Below, in pieces: positions 29,270 to 39,367 of a stretch of DNA of 64,000 bases. The notes beneath the pieces are model-generated. The model did not search any database and had not been told where the DNA came from. It saw only the letters and a list, made by a program, of their open reading frames with translations. The position numbers were made by a program, and so were the translations under genes. Position 1 is the stretch's first letter. Each line of letters begins with the position of its first letter. The stretch comes from Actinobacillus succinogenes 130Z (GTDB lineage Bacteria; Pseudomonadota; Gammaproteobacteria; Enterobacterales; Pasteurellaceae): the NCBI RefSeq assembly GCF_000017245.1, contig NC_009655.1:1488001-1552000 (forward strand), in the 5' to 3' direction.

Positions 29270-29950
29270 ATGAGAGTTTTATTAATCGAAGACGATCCGT
29301 TAATCGGTAACGGTTTAAATATCGGACTGACGAAATCAGGTTTTTCCGTAGATTGGTTTACGGACGGGAAAACCGGACTGGAAGCGGTGAAGTCCGCACC
29401 TTATGATGCAGTGGTGTTGGATTTGACCTTACCCAAAATGGACGGTTTGGACATTCTGCAACAGTGGCGGCATGATGGATTTGATGTGCCGGTGTTGATT
29501 TTAACGGCACGCGATACGTTGGACGAGCGGGTAAACGGTTTGCAAATGGGGGCGGACGATTATTTGTGCAAACCCTTTGCGTTAGCCGAAGTGGTTGCCC
29601 GTCTGCAGGCGTTGATTCGTCGTCGCTACGGACAAGCCAACCCGATTATCGAACATAGTTTGGTGAAATTCGATCCGAACAATCATCGCGTAACCTTGCG
29701 CGATAAAGAAGTTGCGCTAACAACAAGAGAATACAAACTGCTTGAGTTGTTTATGCTGAATAAAGAACGGGTGTTAACTCGCGCCTTTATCGAAGAAAAA
29801 CTGTATAACTGGGATGAAGATATCAGCAGTAACGCGTTGGAAGTTCATATGTATAATTTACGTAAAAAACTGGGAAAACAGTTTATCCGCACGGTGCATG
29901 GTGTGGGGTATGCTTTAGGAAAAAATGATGAAACTCCTGAAACGACGTAG
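29270..29950 (+). CDS. qseB: QseB response regulator (OmpR family)
   Basis: DNA-binding half of the QseBC two-component system. The 226-residue protein has a receiver domain (acidic pocket EDD at 7-9, phosphorylation site D51 in [12 protein letters not shown] in ILTARD, K in CKPF) and an OmpR-type winged helix ([47 protein letters not shown]). The nearest upstream gene is ygiW; qseC overlaps its 3' end by 26 bases. An uptake word ends a few bases before the ATG. Boxes matching its family's recognition pattern precede ygiW and macA. Confidence 0.93.
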   Translation: MRVLLIEDDPLIGNGLNIGLTKSGFSVDWFTDGKTGLEAVKSAPYDAVVLDLTLPKMDGLDILQQWRHDGFDVPVLILTARDTLDERVNGLQMGADDYLCKPFALAEVVARLQALIRRRYGQANPIIEHSLVKFDPNNHRVTLRDKEVALTTREYKLLELFMLNKERVLTRAFIEEKLYNWDEDISSNALEVHMYNLRKKLGKQFIRTVHGVGYALGKNDETPETT

Positions 29951-31298
29951 TTTGCGTTTTCGTTTGATTGTTATTTTATCTTTGGCGGCCTTAGTGATTT
30001 GGTCGATGGCAACGGCAATAGCCTGGTTCCAGGCAAAAAACGAAGTCAACAAAATGTTTGATGCGCAACAGATATTGTTTGCCAAGCGGTTAGCGTCTTC
30101 CGATTTGGGCGGGATGTTATTGGATCGACAATTTCGTTACCGATTTCGCAGCGGACACAGAGCAAGACCGAAACGTTATGATGATAATGCACTTGCTTTT
30201 GCCATTTTTACCCGTCACGGACAATTTGTTGTCGGAGATGAAGCTAAAGGCGATAATATCCTGTTTGCTCCTCGTTCGGGATTTACCCTGGCTAAACCTC
30301 GCGGAGAAAACGATTTATGGCGCATTTTTTGGCTGCCGTCGAATAATGGGCGGTTAATGATTGCCGTAGGACAGCAAATTGAGTATCGCAATGAGCTGGT
30401 GCAAGATATGGTTTTCGGTCAAATGTGGGTGTGGATTGCAGGCTTACCGTTGTTAATCACCCTGATTATTTTTCTGATTACCAAAGAATTGAAAGCATTA
30501 AAACAAGTAGGTGATGAGATGCGTAAGCGTTCGCCGGAATCACAACAGTTGCTTTCAACACGCAATGTGCCGCATGAAATTTTACCGTTGGTGAACGGAT
30601 TAAACCGTTTTTTCAATCGGACATCCAATATGTTATTACGCGAACGTCGTTTTACCTCCGATGCCGCCCACGAATTGCGCAGTCCGTTAGCCGGATTGCG
30701 TATTCAAGCGGAATTGGCACAAATGGCGGGAGATGATGTAAAACTACGGGAAGAAGCGCTGAATCATTTAACCGACGGTATCGATCGTGCCACGCAGCTT
30801 ATCGAACAGCTGTTAACTTTGTCTCGTTTGGATAATTTACAGCAACTGGATAATTTGGAAGAGATTCATTGGGAACAGCTGATTCCTTCGGTTATCGGCG
30901 AACTGTATTTTAATGCGGAAAAACGACGGATGAACTTATCCTTCGAACATGCGGAAACCCCGAACGTACAGAAAGGACAGCCTTTGTTATTATCTTTAAT
31001 GTTACGCAATGTCATTGATAATGCGATAAAGTATTGCCCCGAAGGTTCGGATATTAAAGTGCGGTTAAAAAAATCCTCGATTTTGGTGGAAGACAATGGC
31101 GGAGGAGTAAGCAAGGAAGATCTATCCAAACTCGGACAGCGGTTTTATCGTCCCGCCGGGCAAAATGAAAAGGGCAGCGGGTTGGGGCTATCCATCGTAT
31201 TTCGTATTGCCGAGTTACACCATATAAAAGTGCGGTTGGAAAATGTGATGGATTTTCAGGGAAATCGCGAAGGTTTACGTGTGATTTTTACACTTTAA
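29925..31298 (+). CDS. qseC: QseC sensor histidine kinase
   Basis: Membrane sensor partner of QseB. It has two membrane segments (about 13-35 and 167-185) flanking a periplasmic domain of about 130 residues, a HAMP-like linker, then the dimerisation box [13 protein letters not shown] (H249) and the ATPase motifs [10 protein letters not shown] (N box), VEDNGGGV (G1) and GSGLGLSIV (G2). LFAKRL and [16 protein letters not shown] are nearly identical to E. coli QseC. ATG 29928 is better placed than 29925 relative to AGGA, a one-residue difference. The start lies inside qseB, indicating translational coupling. The stimulus is not evident from sequence. Confidence 0.93.
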   Translation: MMKLLKRRSLRFRLIVILSLAALVIWSMATAIAWFQAKNEVNKMFDAQQILFAKRLASSDLGGMLLDRQFRYRFRSGHRARPKRYDDNALAFAIFTRHGQFVVGDEAKGDNILFAPRSGFTLAKPRGENDLWRIFWLPSNNGRLMIAVGQQIEYRNELVQDMVFGQMWVWIAGLPLLITLIIFLITKELKALKQVGDEMRKRSPESQQLLSTRNVPHEILPLVNGLNRFFNRTSNMLLRERRFTSDAAHELRSPLAGLRIQAELAQMAGDDVKLREEALNHLTDGIDRATQLIEQLLTLSRLDNLQQLDNLEEIHWEQLIPSVIGELYFNAEKRRMNLSFEHAETPNVQKGQPLLLSLMLRNVIDNAIKYCPEGSDIKVRLKKSSILVEDNGGGVSKEDLSKLGQRFYRPAGQNEKGSGLGLSIVFRIAELHHIKVRLENVMDFQGNREGLRVIFTL

Positions 31299-31318
31299 TG
31301 CACGTCATATAACTAAAA

Positions 31319-31358
31319 CGGGAAAATGCTCGTATGGCATTGTCCCGCTTTTTATTTT
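31319..31358 (+). terminator. Terminator after qseC
   Basis: CGGGA-A-AATGC (31319-31329) pairs with GCATT-G-TCCCG (31337-31347), one mismatch, followed by CTTTTTATTTT. Confidence 0.8.
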
Positions 31359-31372
31359 GCCACTTTAGTAAA

Positions 31373-32041
31373 TTAGGCTTCGGCACGTACGCGCGGAAAC
31401 AGAATATTGTTTTCCAGATGGGTGTGTTCCATTAAGTCGTCAATAAATGTGGAAATGCCGGCATAAAGCGCGCGCCATGTGGCGCAGGCATCCGCCGGAA
31501 CAGTCACGTTGTTGGTTAAGGATTGCAAGGTTTCCAGCTGCTCGCCGGCTTCCGCGTGTTCCATTTCCATCACCCGAATCGGCATAACCGCCATTGCATA
31601 ATGACCGGCACGAATCATTGGAAAGAGAACTTTTTCTTCCTTAATAAAGTGTTGGCTTAAGTGATCATAAAGTGTCTGTAATTCCGTCGTTAGCCCTGCC
31701 GGACAATCATCGCGTTCCGCATGTACCCGTTCGACGGTTTCGGCTAAACGGATAAGTTCCGGTAATTGCTCGCGATGGCGATCATGAAAACGCGTGACGA
31801 TAAATTGCGTGAATTCGTCATAATTCGCCGTCGTCCAATCTTTTTCAGGTGTCGTCGGGTTTTGTTGTAATTTGATAAGTTTTGCTTCAATTTCGGCAAG
31901 ATTGATATTTTTTTGTTGCGCGGCGGCAGATAATTCTTCCGCACCGCCACAGCAAAAGTCTAAATCGTATTCACGGAAAAGTTGAGTTGCACCGGGAATG
32001 GTTGCGGCGATTTCGCCTAATTTTTGATTTGCAAAAGACAT
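31373..32041 (-). CDS. ytfE: YtfE/RIC di-iron protein for iron-sulfur cluster repair
   Basis: A hemerythrin-like di-iron protein that restores Fe-S clusters after nitrosative or oxidative damage. The 222-residue protein has the ScdA_N domain with DFCCGG (about residues 28-33) and a four-helix domain with spaced His/Glu ligands (RFHDRHREQLPEL, LSQHFIKEEKVLFPMI, MEMEHAEAGEQLETL, DLMEHTHLENNILFPR). GAGGAAATTATC precedes the ATG and a perfect TATAAT lies upstream. The family is often induced by nitric oxide through NsrR or FNR; I did not find a convincing site. Confidence 0.93.
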   Translation of the reverse strand: MSFANQKLGEIAATIPGATQLFREYDLDFCCGGAEELSAAAQQKNINLAEIEAKLIKLQQNPTTPEKDWTTANYDEFTQFIVTRFHDRHREQLPELIRLAETVERVHAERDDCPAGLTTELQTLYDHLSQHFIKEEKVLFPMIRAGHYAMAVMPIRVMEMEHAEAGEQLETLQSLTNNVTVPADACATWRALYAGISTFIDDLMEHTHLENNILFPRVRAEA

Positions 32042-32055
32042 GATAATTTCCTCAA

Positions 32056-32061
32056 ATTATA
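32056..32061 (-). promoter_or_regulatory. -10 element of ytfE
   Basis: A perfect TATAAT on the minus strand, 15 bases before the ATG. The matching -35 position (TTTTAA) is weak, hinting at an activator. The short leader makes it a plausible but unproven start site. Confidence 0.45.
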
Positions 32062-32163
32062 TCGGGTTTTAAATCTGATTAAAATGGTAAGGTATCATGA
32101 GAAAATTGCAATCGTTTTTTATTACTTATTTCAGGGTAGGCATTTTCCAGCCCCGTAAAAACA

Positions 32164-32192
32164 TAAAAAAATGCCACGGTAATTCCGCGGCA
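32164..32192 (-). terminator. Terminator of the PEBP gene
   Basis: On the minus strand, TGCCGCGG pairs with CCGTGGCA (one G-U pair) around AATTA, followed by TTTTTTT. Confidence 0.8.
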
Positions 32193-32210
32193 AAAAGAAA
32201 TCTAATAGAA

Positions 32211-32708
32211 TTATACGTCGTATGTTCCCATTATCGACGCTTGTGCCAAAACATGTCCTTGCATAGCAAAGTGCAGCTCATTAAAACGAAAACCTTGAAC
32301 CAAATCCAGATCCGTATCCAGCGCATATACGATAATTTCGTAACGATGCAGGCAATTCGGCGGTGCCATACCACCGTAAGCAGACGCTTCTTCAATGCTA
32401 AAACCGCCTAATTTACTTGCCCAGGAATTCGCCCCCTGGATAAAATCCGTTGCCGTTTGGCTTTCATTTTCACTGACGGAAGTACGGTGAAGATTGGCGA
32501 TTAACCAGTGAATCCATACAAAACCGCTGGCGGTAATCGCATCTTTATCTTCCACTACCACGGCGAATGATTTGGTATCCGCCGGCGCCTCGCTAATTTC
32601 AAAAGGAACGGAATAACTCGGCATGCCGTTGGGGGTAAATTGGTTACCGCGTTTGCCGTATTTGTCTTCAAATGCACCGTTTATGATGGCTGAACTAGTT
32701 ACTTTCAT
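32211..32708 (-). CDS. YbhB/YbcL family Raf-kinase-inhibitor-like (PEBP) protein
   Basis: A phosphatidylethanolamine-binding-protein fold; the bacterial members' biochemical role is unknown. The 165-residue protein shows SYSVPFEISEAPADTKSFAVVVEDKDA, WIHWLIANL, and YGGMAPPNCLHRYEIIVYALD, the family's ligand-pocket motifs (equivalents of DPDAP and GPPxxxHRY). No signal peptide, so cytoplasmic like YbhB. GAGGAAAAGCTT precedes the ATG. Monocistronic, with its own terminator. Confidence 0.9.
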   Translation of the reverse strand: MKVTSSAIINGAFEDKYGKRGNQFTPNGMPSYSVPFEISEAPADTKSFAVVVEDKDAITASGFVWIHWLIANLHRTSVSENESQTATDFIQGANSWASKLGGFSIEEASAYGGMAPPNCLHRYEIIVYALDTDLDLVQGFRFNELHFAMQGHVLAQASIMGTYDV

Positions 32709-32807
32709 AAGCTTTTCCTCATGTAAATTGACAGTTCAATCATATCGTAAATCGGCCGGATATTTGTTAAACTAAGTCAAATTTTCTCGTTTTTTTAAGG
32801 AATTTTT

Positions 32808-33266
32808 ATGCATTGCCCATTTTGTTCGACGGAAGAGACAAAAGTGATCGATAGCCGCTTGGTATCGGAAGGTTATCAGGTTCGCCGACGCCGTGAATGT
32901 ACCAACTGTCACGAACGCTTCACCACTTTTGAAACTGCAGAATTAGTAATTCCGAAAATTGTAAAAACCGACGGTTACCGTGAACCCTTCAACGAAGATA
33001 AATTACGCCGTAGTATTCAGCAGGCGGTCGGAAAACGACCGGTCAGCGAAGACGATGTGGAAAAATCTATCAGCTGTATTATTCATAAACTGCAAACTAC
33101 CGGAGAGCGGGAAGTGCCGAGTAAATTAGTGGGCGATTTGGTGATGGATGAATTAAAAAAACTGGACAAAGTTGCCTATATCCGTTTTGCTTCGGTTTAT
33201 CTCAGTTTTGAAAATATTAATGAATTTACTAAAGAAATCGAGAAATTAAAGAAGAGCCAAAAATGA
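32808..33266 (+). CDS. nrdR: NrdR transcriptional repressor of ribonucleotide reductase genes
   Basis: Zinc-ribbon/ATP-cone repressor that senses ATP and dATP and represses nrd operons. The 152-residue protein has [17 protein letters not shown] and [15 protein letters not shown] (two CxxC pairs, residues 3-6 and 31-34), then an ATP-cone domain ([24 protein letters not shown]). AAGGAATTTTT precedes the ATG. Its stop overlaps the ribD start by four bases, as in the H. influenzae nrdR-ribD-degS order. Confidence 0.97.
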   Translation: MHCPFCSTEETKVIDSRLVSEGYQVRRRRECTNCHERFTTFETAELVIPKIVKTDGYREPFNEDKLRRSIQQAVGKRPVSEDDVEKSISCIIHKLQTTGEREVPSKLVGDLVMDELKKLDKVAYIRFASVYLSFENINEFTKEIEKLKKSQK

Positions 33267-34390
33267 CAGCATTTACCGAGCAAGATCAAGCTTATATGCA
33301 GCTTGCCCTTGATTTAGCCCGCCGAGGACGTTTCACTACTACGCCGAATCCAAACGTAGGATGCGTACTGGTAAAACACAACAAAATCGTAGGCACAGGT
33401 TTCCATTTTCGTGCCGGCGAACCTCATGCGGAAGTGATGGCAATCCGCGATGCCGGTGACAATACCCAAGGGGCGACGGCTTATGTCACCTTAGAGCCTT
33501 GTTCCCACTACGGACGTACACCGCCCTGCGCACAGGGATTAATCAATGCCGGGGTAACAAAAGTGATTATCGCCACGCAAGATCCCAATCCGCAGGTAGC
33601 CGGTAGAGGGTTAAAAATGCTGCAGGACGCCGGCATTGAAAGTGCGGTCGGTTTATTAGCAGAAAAAGCCGAAGCCGTCAATCTGGGATTTTTGAAACGT
33701 ATGCGGACGGGAATGCCCTTTGTGCAGTTAAAATTAGCCATGAGTTTGGACGGACGGACGGCAATGGCGAGCGGCGAAAGCAAATGGATTACCGGTGAAG
33801 CCGCCCGTGCGGACGTACAGGAAGGGCGTGCACAGGCATCGGCAATTTTATCAACCGCTGAAACCGTACTTGCCGATGATCCGCAGTTAAACGTACGCTG
33901 GGAACAGTTGCCGCAAGCCGTTCAGATAGAGTATTCACTGACGGATTTGCGTCAACCGATTCGCGTGATCTTAGACCGCCGTCATCGGGTACAGCCGCAT
34001 CATCGGCTTTTTCGAATAGAATCACCGGTATGGTTGGTGAGCGAAAAACCGCGGGATATGTCGGCGTTTCCGGCATTTTGCGAGCATATTCAGTTAAAAA
34101 CGACAGAAAATCCGACCGCACTTTATGCGCTTATGCAGGAATTGGGCAAACGCCAGATCAATACTATTTGGGTGGAAGCGGGGGCAACGCTGGCGGGCGC
34201 GCTAATCGAACAGAATCTGGCGGATGAGCTGATTATTTATATGGCGCCGAAATTGCTTGGCCATCAAGCCCGCGGGTTATGCAAGTTGCCCCATTTAACC
34301 CGTCTTGCCGACGCACCACAATGGACGTTACAAAGTGCGGTTAAAATCGGTGAAGATTTAAAAACCGTCTATACAAGGAAATCAGTATGA
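33263..34390 (+). CDS. ribD: RibD bifunctional pyrimidine deaminase/reductase of riboflavin synthesis
   Basis: Performs the second and third steps of riboflavin synthesis. The 375-residue protein has an N-terminal deaminase with zinc motifs HAEVMAI and [11 protein letters not shown] (about residues 53-90) and a C-terminal reductase ([45 protein letters not shown]). Its ATG overlaps nrdR and its stop overlaps degS, so the three genes are translationally coupled. No FMN riboswitch is visible upstream. Confidence 0.97.
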   Translation: MTAFTEQDQAYMQLALDLARRGRFTTTPNPNVGCVLVKHNKIVGTGFHFRAGEPHAEVMAIRDAGDNTQGATAYVTLEPCSHYGRTPPCAQGLINAGVTKVIIATQDPNPQVAGRGLKMLQDAGIESAVGLLAEKAEAVNLGFLKRMRTGMPFVQLKLAMSLDGRTAMASGESKWITGEAARADVQEGRAQASAILSTAETVLADDPQLNVRWEQLPQAVQIEYSLTDLRQPIRVILDRRHRVQPHHRLFRIESPVWLVSEKPRDMSAFPAFCEHIQLKTTENPTALYALMQELGKRQINTIWVEAGATLAGALIEQNLADELIIYMAPKLLGHQARGLCKLPHLTRLADAPQWTLQSAVKIGEDLKTVYTRKSV

Positions 34391-35430
34391 TAAAAAAATT
34401 ATTGCAATCGGCTCTAATCGGTTTGGTTTGCGCCGCATTGATTTTATTCGTTATTCCTAAGTTTACAGGCGGCTCGTCTATGCGATTAGTCGGCGAAGTA
34501 GTCTCTTTTAAAAATGCCGTGCGTATTGCATCGCCTGCAGTCGTGAACGTATATAATCAGTCTTTCAGCAGCGAATCCAATTTAGACGCCGGGGATGTGA
34601 CCACGAACAATTTGGGGTCGGGCGTGATCATGTCTAAAGACGGGTATATTTTAACTAATAAGCACGTTATTCAAAGCGCGGATCAAATTATTATCGCATT
34701 ACAGGACGGACGGGCGTTTGAGGCTAATTTAATCGGAGCGGACAGCCTCACTGATTTGGCCGTATTGAAAGTAAGAGCTGATGATTTGATGACTATCCCG
34801 CAAAACCCCGATCGTCCCGTACATGTGGGAGACGTAGCCTTAGCTATAGGCAATCCTTATAACTTAGGGCAGAGCGTTTCGCAAGGTATTATCAGCGCTA
34901 CCGGACGTAACGCCATCGGTGAAACGGTCGGCCGTCAGAATTTTATTCAGACGGATGCATCCATTAACCGCGGTAATTCCGGTGGGGCGTTAATTAATTC
35001 ATTGGGTGAATTGGTAGGTATCAGTACGTTAAGTATCGGAAAAAATCCGAATGATATTGCGGAAGGATTAAATTTTGCCATTCCTATCAGCGTGGCTAAT
35101 GATGTGATGCATAAAATTATCCGTGACGGTCGAGTTATCCGCGGTTATTTAGGTATCAGCACCAATATTCTTTACAGTAACGGACAGGAGCGAGATTTCG
35201 GTAAAGGCATTTTGGTAGAAAGTACGAAAAACGGCTCGCCGGCGGAGAAGGCGGGATTGCGTCAGGGTGATTTGATTCTCAAATATGGTGAGGTGGATAT
35301 CGAATCACCCACACAGATGATGGAGTTAATCAGCAACACCCGCCCCAATACTACAATTAATCTCATTATTTCCCGGTTGGATAGGATGATTGAACTGCCC
35401 GTTGTTATAGCGGAATACCCTGAAAATTAA
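34387..35430 (+). CDS. degS: DegS inner-membrane serine protease (envelope stress sensor)
   Basis: Cleaves RseA when outer-membrane protein folding fails, releasing sigma-E. The 347 residues match the family: an N-terminal membrane anchor (about 5-24), a trypsin-like domain with the His in TNKHVI, the Asp in DSLTDLAVLKV and the Ser in INRGNSGGALIN, and one PDZ domain (KGILVESTKNGSPAEKAGLRQGDLILKYG). One PDZ and a membrane anchor separate it from DegP/DegQ. Last gene of the coupled nrdR-ribD-degS set. Confidence 0.96.
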   Translation: MIKKLLQSALIGLVCAALILFVIPKFTGGSSMRLVGEVVSFKNAVRIASPAVVNVYNQSFSSESNLDAGDVTTNNLGSGVIMSKDGYILTNKHVIQSADQIIIALQDGRAFEANLIGADSLTDLAVLKVRADDLMTIPQNPDRPVHVGDVALAIGNPYNLGQSVSQGIISATGRNAIGETVGRQNFIQTDASINRGNSGGALINSLGELVGISTLSIGKNPNDIAEGLNFAIPISVANDVMHKIIRDGRVIRGYLGISTNILYSNGQERDFGKGILVESTKNGSPAEKAGLRQGDLILKYGEVDIESPTQMMELISNTRPNTTINLIISRLDRMIELPVVIAEYPEN

Positions 35431-35539
35431 TCGCCTGTTTAATAGCGAAATAACAGAATAATTTAAATCAAGTGAGTACATCTTGATAAAAATATGATAG
35501 AATCTTTCTTGTTTAAATTATACTTTTAAAGTATCTATC

Positions 35540-35614
35540 GGGTCGTTAGCTTAGTGGTAGAGCTGCGGACTCTTAATCCGTCGGTCGAGCGTTCGAATCG
35601 CTCACGACCCACCA
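35540..35614 (+). tRNA. tRNA-Lys (anticodon CUU), CCA encoded
   Basis: A 75-base tRNA folds cleanly: acceptor GGGTCGT/ACGACCC, D-stem GCTT/GAGC (one G-U), anticodon stem GCGGA/TCCGT with loop CTCTTAA, T-stem GAGCG/CGCTC with TTCGAAT, then ACCA. The anticodon CTT (35572-35574) reads AAG lysine codons. The acceptor stem matches E. coli tRNA-Lys(UUU), but the anticodon and T stems differ. A terminator follows. Confidence 0.95.
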
Positions 35615-35621
35615 ACAGATC

Positions 35622-35662
35622 AAAGTGCGGTCAAAATTTTTGATATTTTGACCGCACTTTTA
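35622..35662. terminator. Uptake-word terminator after tRNA-Lys, shared with the patatin gene
   Basis: A perfect 16-bp stem (35622-35637 with 35645-35660) made of two complete uptake words with their A/T flanks and a 7-base loop. It works in either direction. Confidence 0.85.
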
Positions 35663-35673
35663 CATAGAGAATA

Positions 35674-36522
35674 TTATAATTTTTCTGACAAATAAATTTT
35701 TAATTTTTCGATTGCATTTTTCCCGTCCGATACGCCTAAATCATACATTGCCTGAAGTTTAGCCGGGTCTTTTTCCAAACGGTGAATAGCCAAAGTTTCA
35801 GAAGGACGAATAACAAAAATTTTTCCTTCTTTATGGAGTTTGATAATCCGTTCCACCGTTTGATTATATTCGGCGTAACGGTTCGCCCAGCATTTTACCA
35901 GTTGAGGATATTGACGATAAAACAACTTAAATAATGTCGTAGAACTCGGGGTTTTCCGATAATCCAGCGGGCGGGTGAGTATCACAATGATTTTGTCATA
36001 ACCCAACGCCAGACATTTCAGCAACGGAATGCTGTCGGAAATACCGCCGTCTAAATATTTGTTGCCGTTAATTTCCACCATTTTCGAAACAAACGGCATG
36101 GCGGAGGTAGCCCGTAGAAATTCCATTTGTTCAAAGACGTTATGGATTTTGAAATATTCCGGTTGCCCTGTTTCGACATTGGTCAATGTTACCCAAAATT
36201 CCATACCGGATTGATTGAAAGTTTGTTGATCAAACGGGTCGAGAGTAAAAGGTAACTCGTAAAAAGCGAAATCACGATTGATAATATTACCGGTGGTCAG
36301 CAAACTATATAATCCCATATAGCGTTTATCATTCAGATATTTCAAATTATAGCGTAGCGTTCGTCCGCGTTGTCCGGAAGGAAAATTAATACCGAAAAGA
36401 GCGCCGGCCGAAACCGTTATCGCACCGTCGGCATGAATATTTTCATCTAAAAACACGTCTAATACGCCGGCGGTGAACATTCCCCGCATTGCACCGCCTT
36501 CCAGGACTAAGCCGATTTTCAT
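35674..36522 (-). CDS. Patatin-like phospholipase (YjjU/RssA-type)
   Basis: A lipid acyl hydrolase with a Ser-Asp dyad. The 282-residue protein has the oxyanion loop VLEGGAMRGMFTAGVLDVF (about 6-24), the Ser motif TVSAGA (about 36-41; the first Gly of GxSxG is Thr here, and E. coli YjjU reads GTSAGA) and the Asp motif DGGISDSIP (about 158-166). No signal peptide. AAGGAGAAAATA precedes the ATG. It is monocistronic and divergent from the sirtuin gene. Confidence 0.88.
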   Translation of the reverse strand: MKIGLVLEGGAMRGMFTAGVLDVFLDENIHADGAITVSAGALFGINFPSGQRGRTLRYNLKYLNDKRYMGLYSLLTTGNIINRDFAFYELPFTLDPFDQQTFNQSGMEFWVTLTNVETGQPEYFKIHNVFEQMEFLRATSAMPFVSKMVEINGNKYLDGGISDSIPLLKCLALGYDKIIVILTRPLDYRKTPSSTTLFKLFYRQYPQLVKCWANRYAEYNQTVERIIKLHKEGKIFVIRPSETLAIHRLEKDPAKLQAMYDLGVSDGKNAIEKLKIYLSEKL

Positions 36523-36646
36523 TATTTTCTCCTTTATTTTTTCAAATTATACCTACCATCCATAATAAGTGAAGGTGAAAAGATTTTTTTCTGTGAACGT
36601 TATATACTGCTCTTGTGCATAAAACAAATCGGAAGAAGGTGCTTAA

Positions 36647-37363
36647 ATGAATAAACGACCTAAAATAGTGGTGCTGACCGGAGCAGGTATTTCAGCGGAA
36701 TCGGGCATCCGTACTTTTCGAGCCGCAGACGGCTTATGGGAAAACCATAAAGTAGATGAGGTGGCGACTCCCGAAGGTTTTTTACGTAACCCGGCTTTAG
36801 TACAAAATTTTTATAACGAACGTCGCCAAAAGCTGTTTGACCCGGCCGTTAAACCGAATGCGGCACATACTGCATTAGTCAAATTGGAACAGGCTATAGG
36901 CGATAATTTTTTATTAGTCACACAAAATGTAGATAATTTGCATGAACGGGCGGGTTCTAAGAATCTGATTCACATGCACGGAGATTTGCTGACCGTTCGT
37001 TGCGAATGGTCGGGAAAAACTTATCATTGGGAACGGGATGTGACAGATAAGGATCACTGCGATTGTTGTTCGCCACCTCGTCGTTTACGACCGCATATTG
37101 TATGGTTTGGTGAAATGCCTTTAGAAATGGAACGAATTTACGCCGCACTTTCCGAATGTGACTATTTTATTGCTATCGGTACTTCCGGTAACGTCTATCC
37201 GGCGGCAGGATTTGTGCAGGAAGCCAATCGTTTTGGTGCGAAAACCGTAGAATTAAATCTGGAACCCAGCCTAACGCGTTCACGCTTTTCACGACAACGG
37301 TATGGTAAAGCAACGAAAATCGTACCGATATTCGTGGATGAACTGCTGACGGAGTTATCTTGA
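36647..37363 (+). CDS. cobB: CobB/SIR2-type NAD-dependent protein deacylase
   Basis: Removes acetyl and succinyl groups from lysines using NAD. The 238-residue protein has [20 protein letters not shown] (about 11-30), the class III acid-pocket residues in NFYNERRQ (Tyr and Arg, which favour desuccinylation), [12 protein letters not shown], the catalytic His in HMHGD, and a reduced zinc region with CEW and [13 protein letters not shown] and [14 protein letters not shown] complete the NAD site. AGAAGGTGC precedes the ATG. No partner genes nearby. Confidence 0.95.
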   Translation: MNKRPKIVVLTGAGISAESGIRTFRAADGLWENHKVDEVATPEGFLRNPALVQNFYNERRQKLFDPAVKPNAAHTALVKLEQAIGDNFLLVTQNVDNLHERAGSKNLIHMHGDLLTVRCEWSGKTYHWERDVTDKDHCDCCSPPRRLRPHIVWFGEMPLEMERIYAALSECDYFIAIGTSGNVYPAAGFVQEANRFGAKTVELNLEPSLTRSRFSRQRYGKATKIVPIFVDELLTELS

Positions 37364-37373
37364 AATCGCACAA

Positions 37374-37402
37374 TAAAAAAACCGCTATCAAGTCGATAGC
37401 GG
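37374..37402 (-). terminator. Terminator downstream of dxs
   Basis: CCGCTATC (37382-37389) pairs with GATAGCGG (37395-37402). On the minus strand the stem is followed by a seven-T run, so it ends the leftward xseB-ispA-dxs transcript about 105 bases after the dxs stop. Confidence 0.8.
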
Positions 37403-37508
37403 CGAATCTTAAAATTAAGAAAATTTAAAAAAGACAACTGATATTTCTCAATAGCAGTGCACTAGCAATATCTCAGACTCGAACAAAAAAGAATAGTTCA
37501 AGATTTTT

Positions 37509-39362
37509 TCAACAAATTGTAAAAAAATGTCGGATTTTTTCTTCAATACCTTTTTCATCAAGTCCTAAGTCCGCCAGAATTTCTTGTTGCGAGCCTTGCG
37601 GAATAAAGAAATCAGGTAATCCGAGTTGTAAAAGTGCGGTCGTTTTTTGATGAGAATTTAACACTTCCGCTACGGCAGAACCGGCACCGCCCTGAATAGC
37701 GTTTTCTTCCAAGGTAACGATGAGTTCGTAGGTTTGCGCAATTTCTAAAATACGTACTTCGTCAATCGGTTTTACAAATCGCATATCCACTACGGTAGCA
37801 TCTAAATTTTCGGCCGCTTTGATTGCTGAAGAGAGTAAGGTTCCAAAATTAAGAATCGCAATTTTTTTGCCGTTGCGAATTAATTTAGATTTTCCGATCG
37901 TCAGTTCCCGTAACGGTTCTAATTCTACACCGACAGCATTGCCGCGAGGGTAGCGTACCGCCGCAGGTTTTCCGCAACGGTAACCTGTATAAAGCATTTG
38001 GCGACACTCGTTTTCATTGCTCGGCGTCATAATGATTAGATTCGGCACGCAACGCATAAAGCTGACATCGAATGCGCCTTGGTGCGTTTGTCCGTCGGCG
38101 CCTACAATTCCCGCACGATCAATAGCGAACAAAACGGGAAGATTCTGAATTGCCACATCATGAATCAGTTGATCGTAAGCACGTTGCAAGAAGGTGGAAT
38201 AAATCGCTACCACAGGCTTGTAACCGCCGATCGCCAAACCGGCGGCAAAAGTGACGGCATGCTGTTCGGCAATCGCGACATCGAAATATTGTTCCGGAAA
38301 ACGTTTGGAAAACGCCACCATACCGGAACCTTCGCACATCGCCGGAGTGATCCCCGCGATACGTGAATCTTTTTCCGCCATTTCGCATAACCAGTCTCCG
38401 AAAATTTTCGAATAAGTCGGTTTTGCATTGGATTGCGGCAGTTCGCCGCAAGTCGGGTCAAATTTCGGTACGCCGTGGAAACGGACCGGATCTTTTTCCG
38501 CCGGCGCATAACCTTTTCCTTTTTTGGTTCGGATATGCAGGAATTGCGGACCTTTCAGCTCTCTCATATTACTGAGCGTTACCACTAATTCCTCAATGTT
38601 ATGACCGTCAATCGGTCCGATATAGTTAAAACCGAGTTCTTCAAACAATGTACTTTCAGGTGAAAACATGACTCCTTTCATGTGTTCTTCGGTTTTCTTC
38701 ATGAAATTTTTTACGGTAGGTACTTTTTCTAAAATCTTTTTGCTGCCGTCACGTACCGCCGAGTAGAGCGAACCGGAAAATATACGGGCAAGATGGGTAT
38801 TCAATGCCCCGACGTTTTTTGAAATCGACATTTCGTTGTCGTTGAGAATCACCAGCATATCGGTATGTAATGCGCCGGCATGATTCAGGGCTTCAAACGC
38901 CATGCCGGCGGTAATCGCACCGTCACCGATGACGCATACGGTTTTGCGTCCGGCGTTTTCTTTTTCCGCCGCAACGGCGATTCCTAATCCCGCACTGATA
39001 GAGGTTGAAGAATGTCCGACGGTTAACACATCGAATTCGCTTTCCTCGCGCCATGGGAACGGATGAAGCCCGTCTTTTTGGCGGATAGTTGACATTTTAT
39101 CGCGGCGGCCCGTCAGAATTTTATGAGGATATGCCTGATGGCCCACATCCCAGATTAGTTGGTCGAAAGGCGTTTGATAAACATAATGCAGGGCAACGGT
39201 TAATTCCACGCATCCCAATCCGGAAGCCAAATGACCGCTGCTTTGACTGACGCATTCAAGCAAGTAAGTCCGCAATTCATCACAAACCTGTGGTAAGCGT
39301 TCTTTGTCTAAAGCCCGTAAGTCGTCGGGCGAATCGATAAGAGAAAGTAAAGGGTATTTCAT
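37509..39362 (-). CDS. dxs: 1-deoxy-D-xylulose-5-phosphate synthase
   Basis: Thiamine-diphosphate enzyme joining pyruvate and glyceraldehyde-3-phosphate, the first step of the MEP isoprenoid pathway. The 617-residue protein (E. coli 620) has [20 protein letters not shown], the thiamine motif [20 protein letters not shown]...NDNEMSIS, and the transketolase region [17 protein letters not shown] with its catalytic Glu. [15 protein letters not shown] and RYPRGNAVG follow. Third gene of xseB-ispA-dxs, only 5 bases after ispA. Confidence 0.98.
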   Translation of the reverse strand: MKYPLLSLIDSPDDLRALDKERLPQVCDELRTYLLECVSQSSGHLASGLGCVELTVALHYVYQTPFDQLIWDVGHQAYPHKILTGRRDKMSTIRQKDGLHPFPWREESEFDVLTVGHSSTSISAGLGIAVAAEKENAGRKTVCVIGDGAITAGMAFEALNHAGALHTDMLVILNDNEMSISKNVGALNTHLARIFSGSLYSAVRDGSKKILEKVPTVKNFMKKTEEHMKGVMFSPESTLFEELGFNYIGPIDGHNIEELVVTLSNMRELKGPQFLHIRTKKGKGYAPAEKDPVRFHGVPKFDPTCGELPQSNAKPTYSKIFGDWLCEMAEKDSRIAGITPAMCEGSGMVAFSKRFPEQYFDVAIAEQHAVTFAAGLAIGGYKPVVAIYSTFLQRAYDQLIHDVAIQNLPVLFAIDRAGIVGADGQTHQGAFDVSFMRCVPNLIIMTPSNENECRQMLYTGYRCGKPAAVRYPRGNAVGVELEPLRELTIGKSKLIRNGKKIAILNFGTLLSSAIKAAENLDATVVDMRFVKPIDEVRILEIAQTYELIVTLEENAIQGGAGSAVAEVLNSHQKTTALLQLGLPDFFIPQGSQQEILADLGLDEKGIEEKIRHFFTIC

Positions 39363-39367
39363 AATAA

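Noticed and set aside
33200..33300. Possible FMN riboswitch before ribD
   Set aside because: ribD overlaps nrdR by four bases and no leader of the needed size exists.
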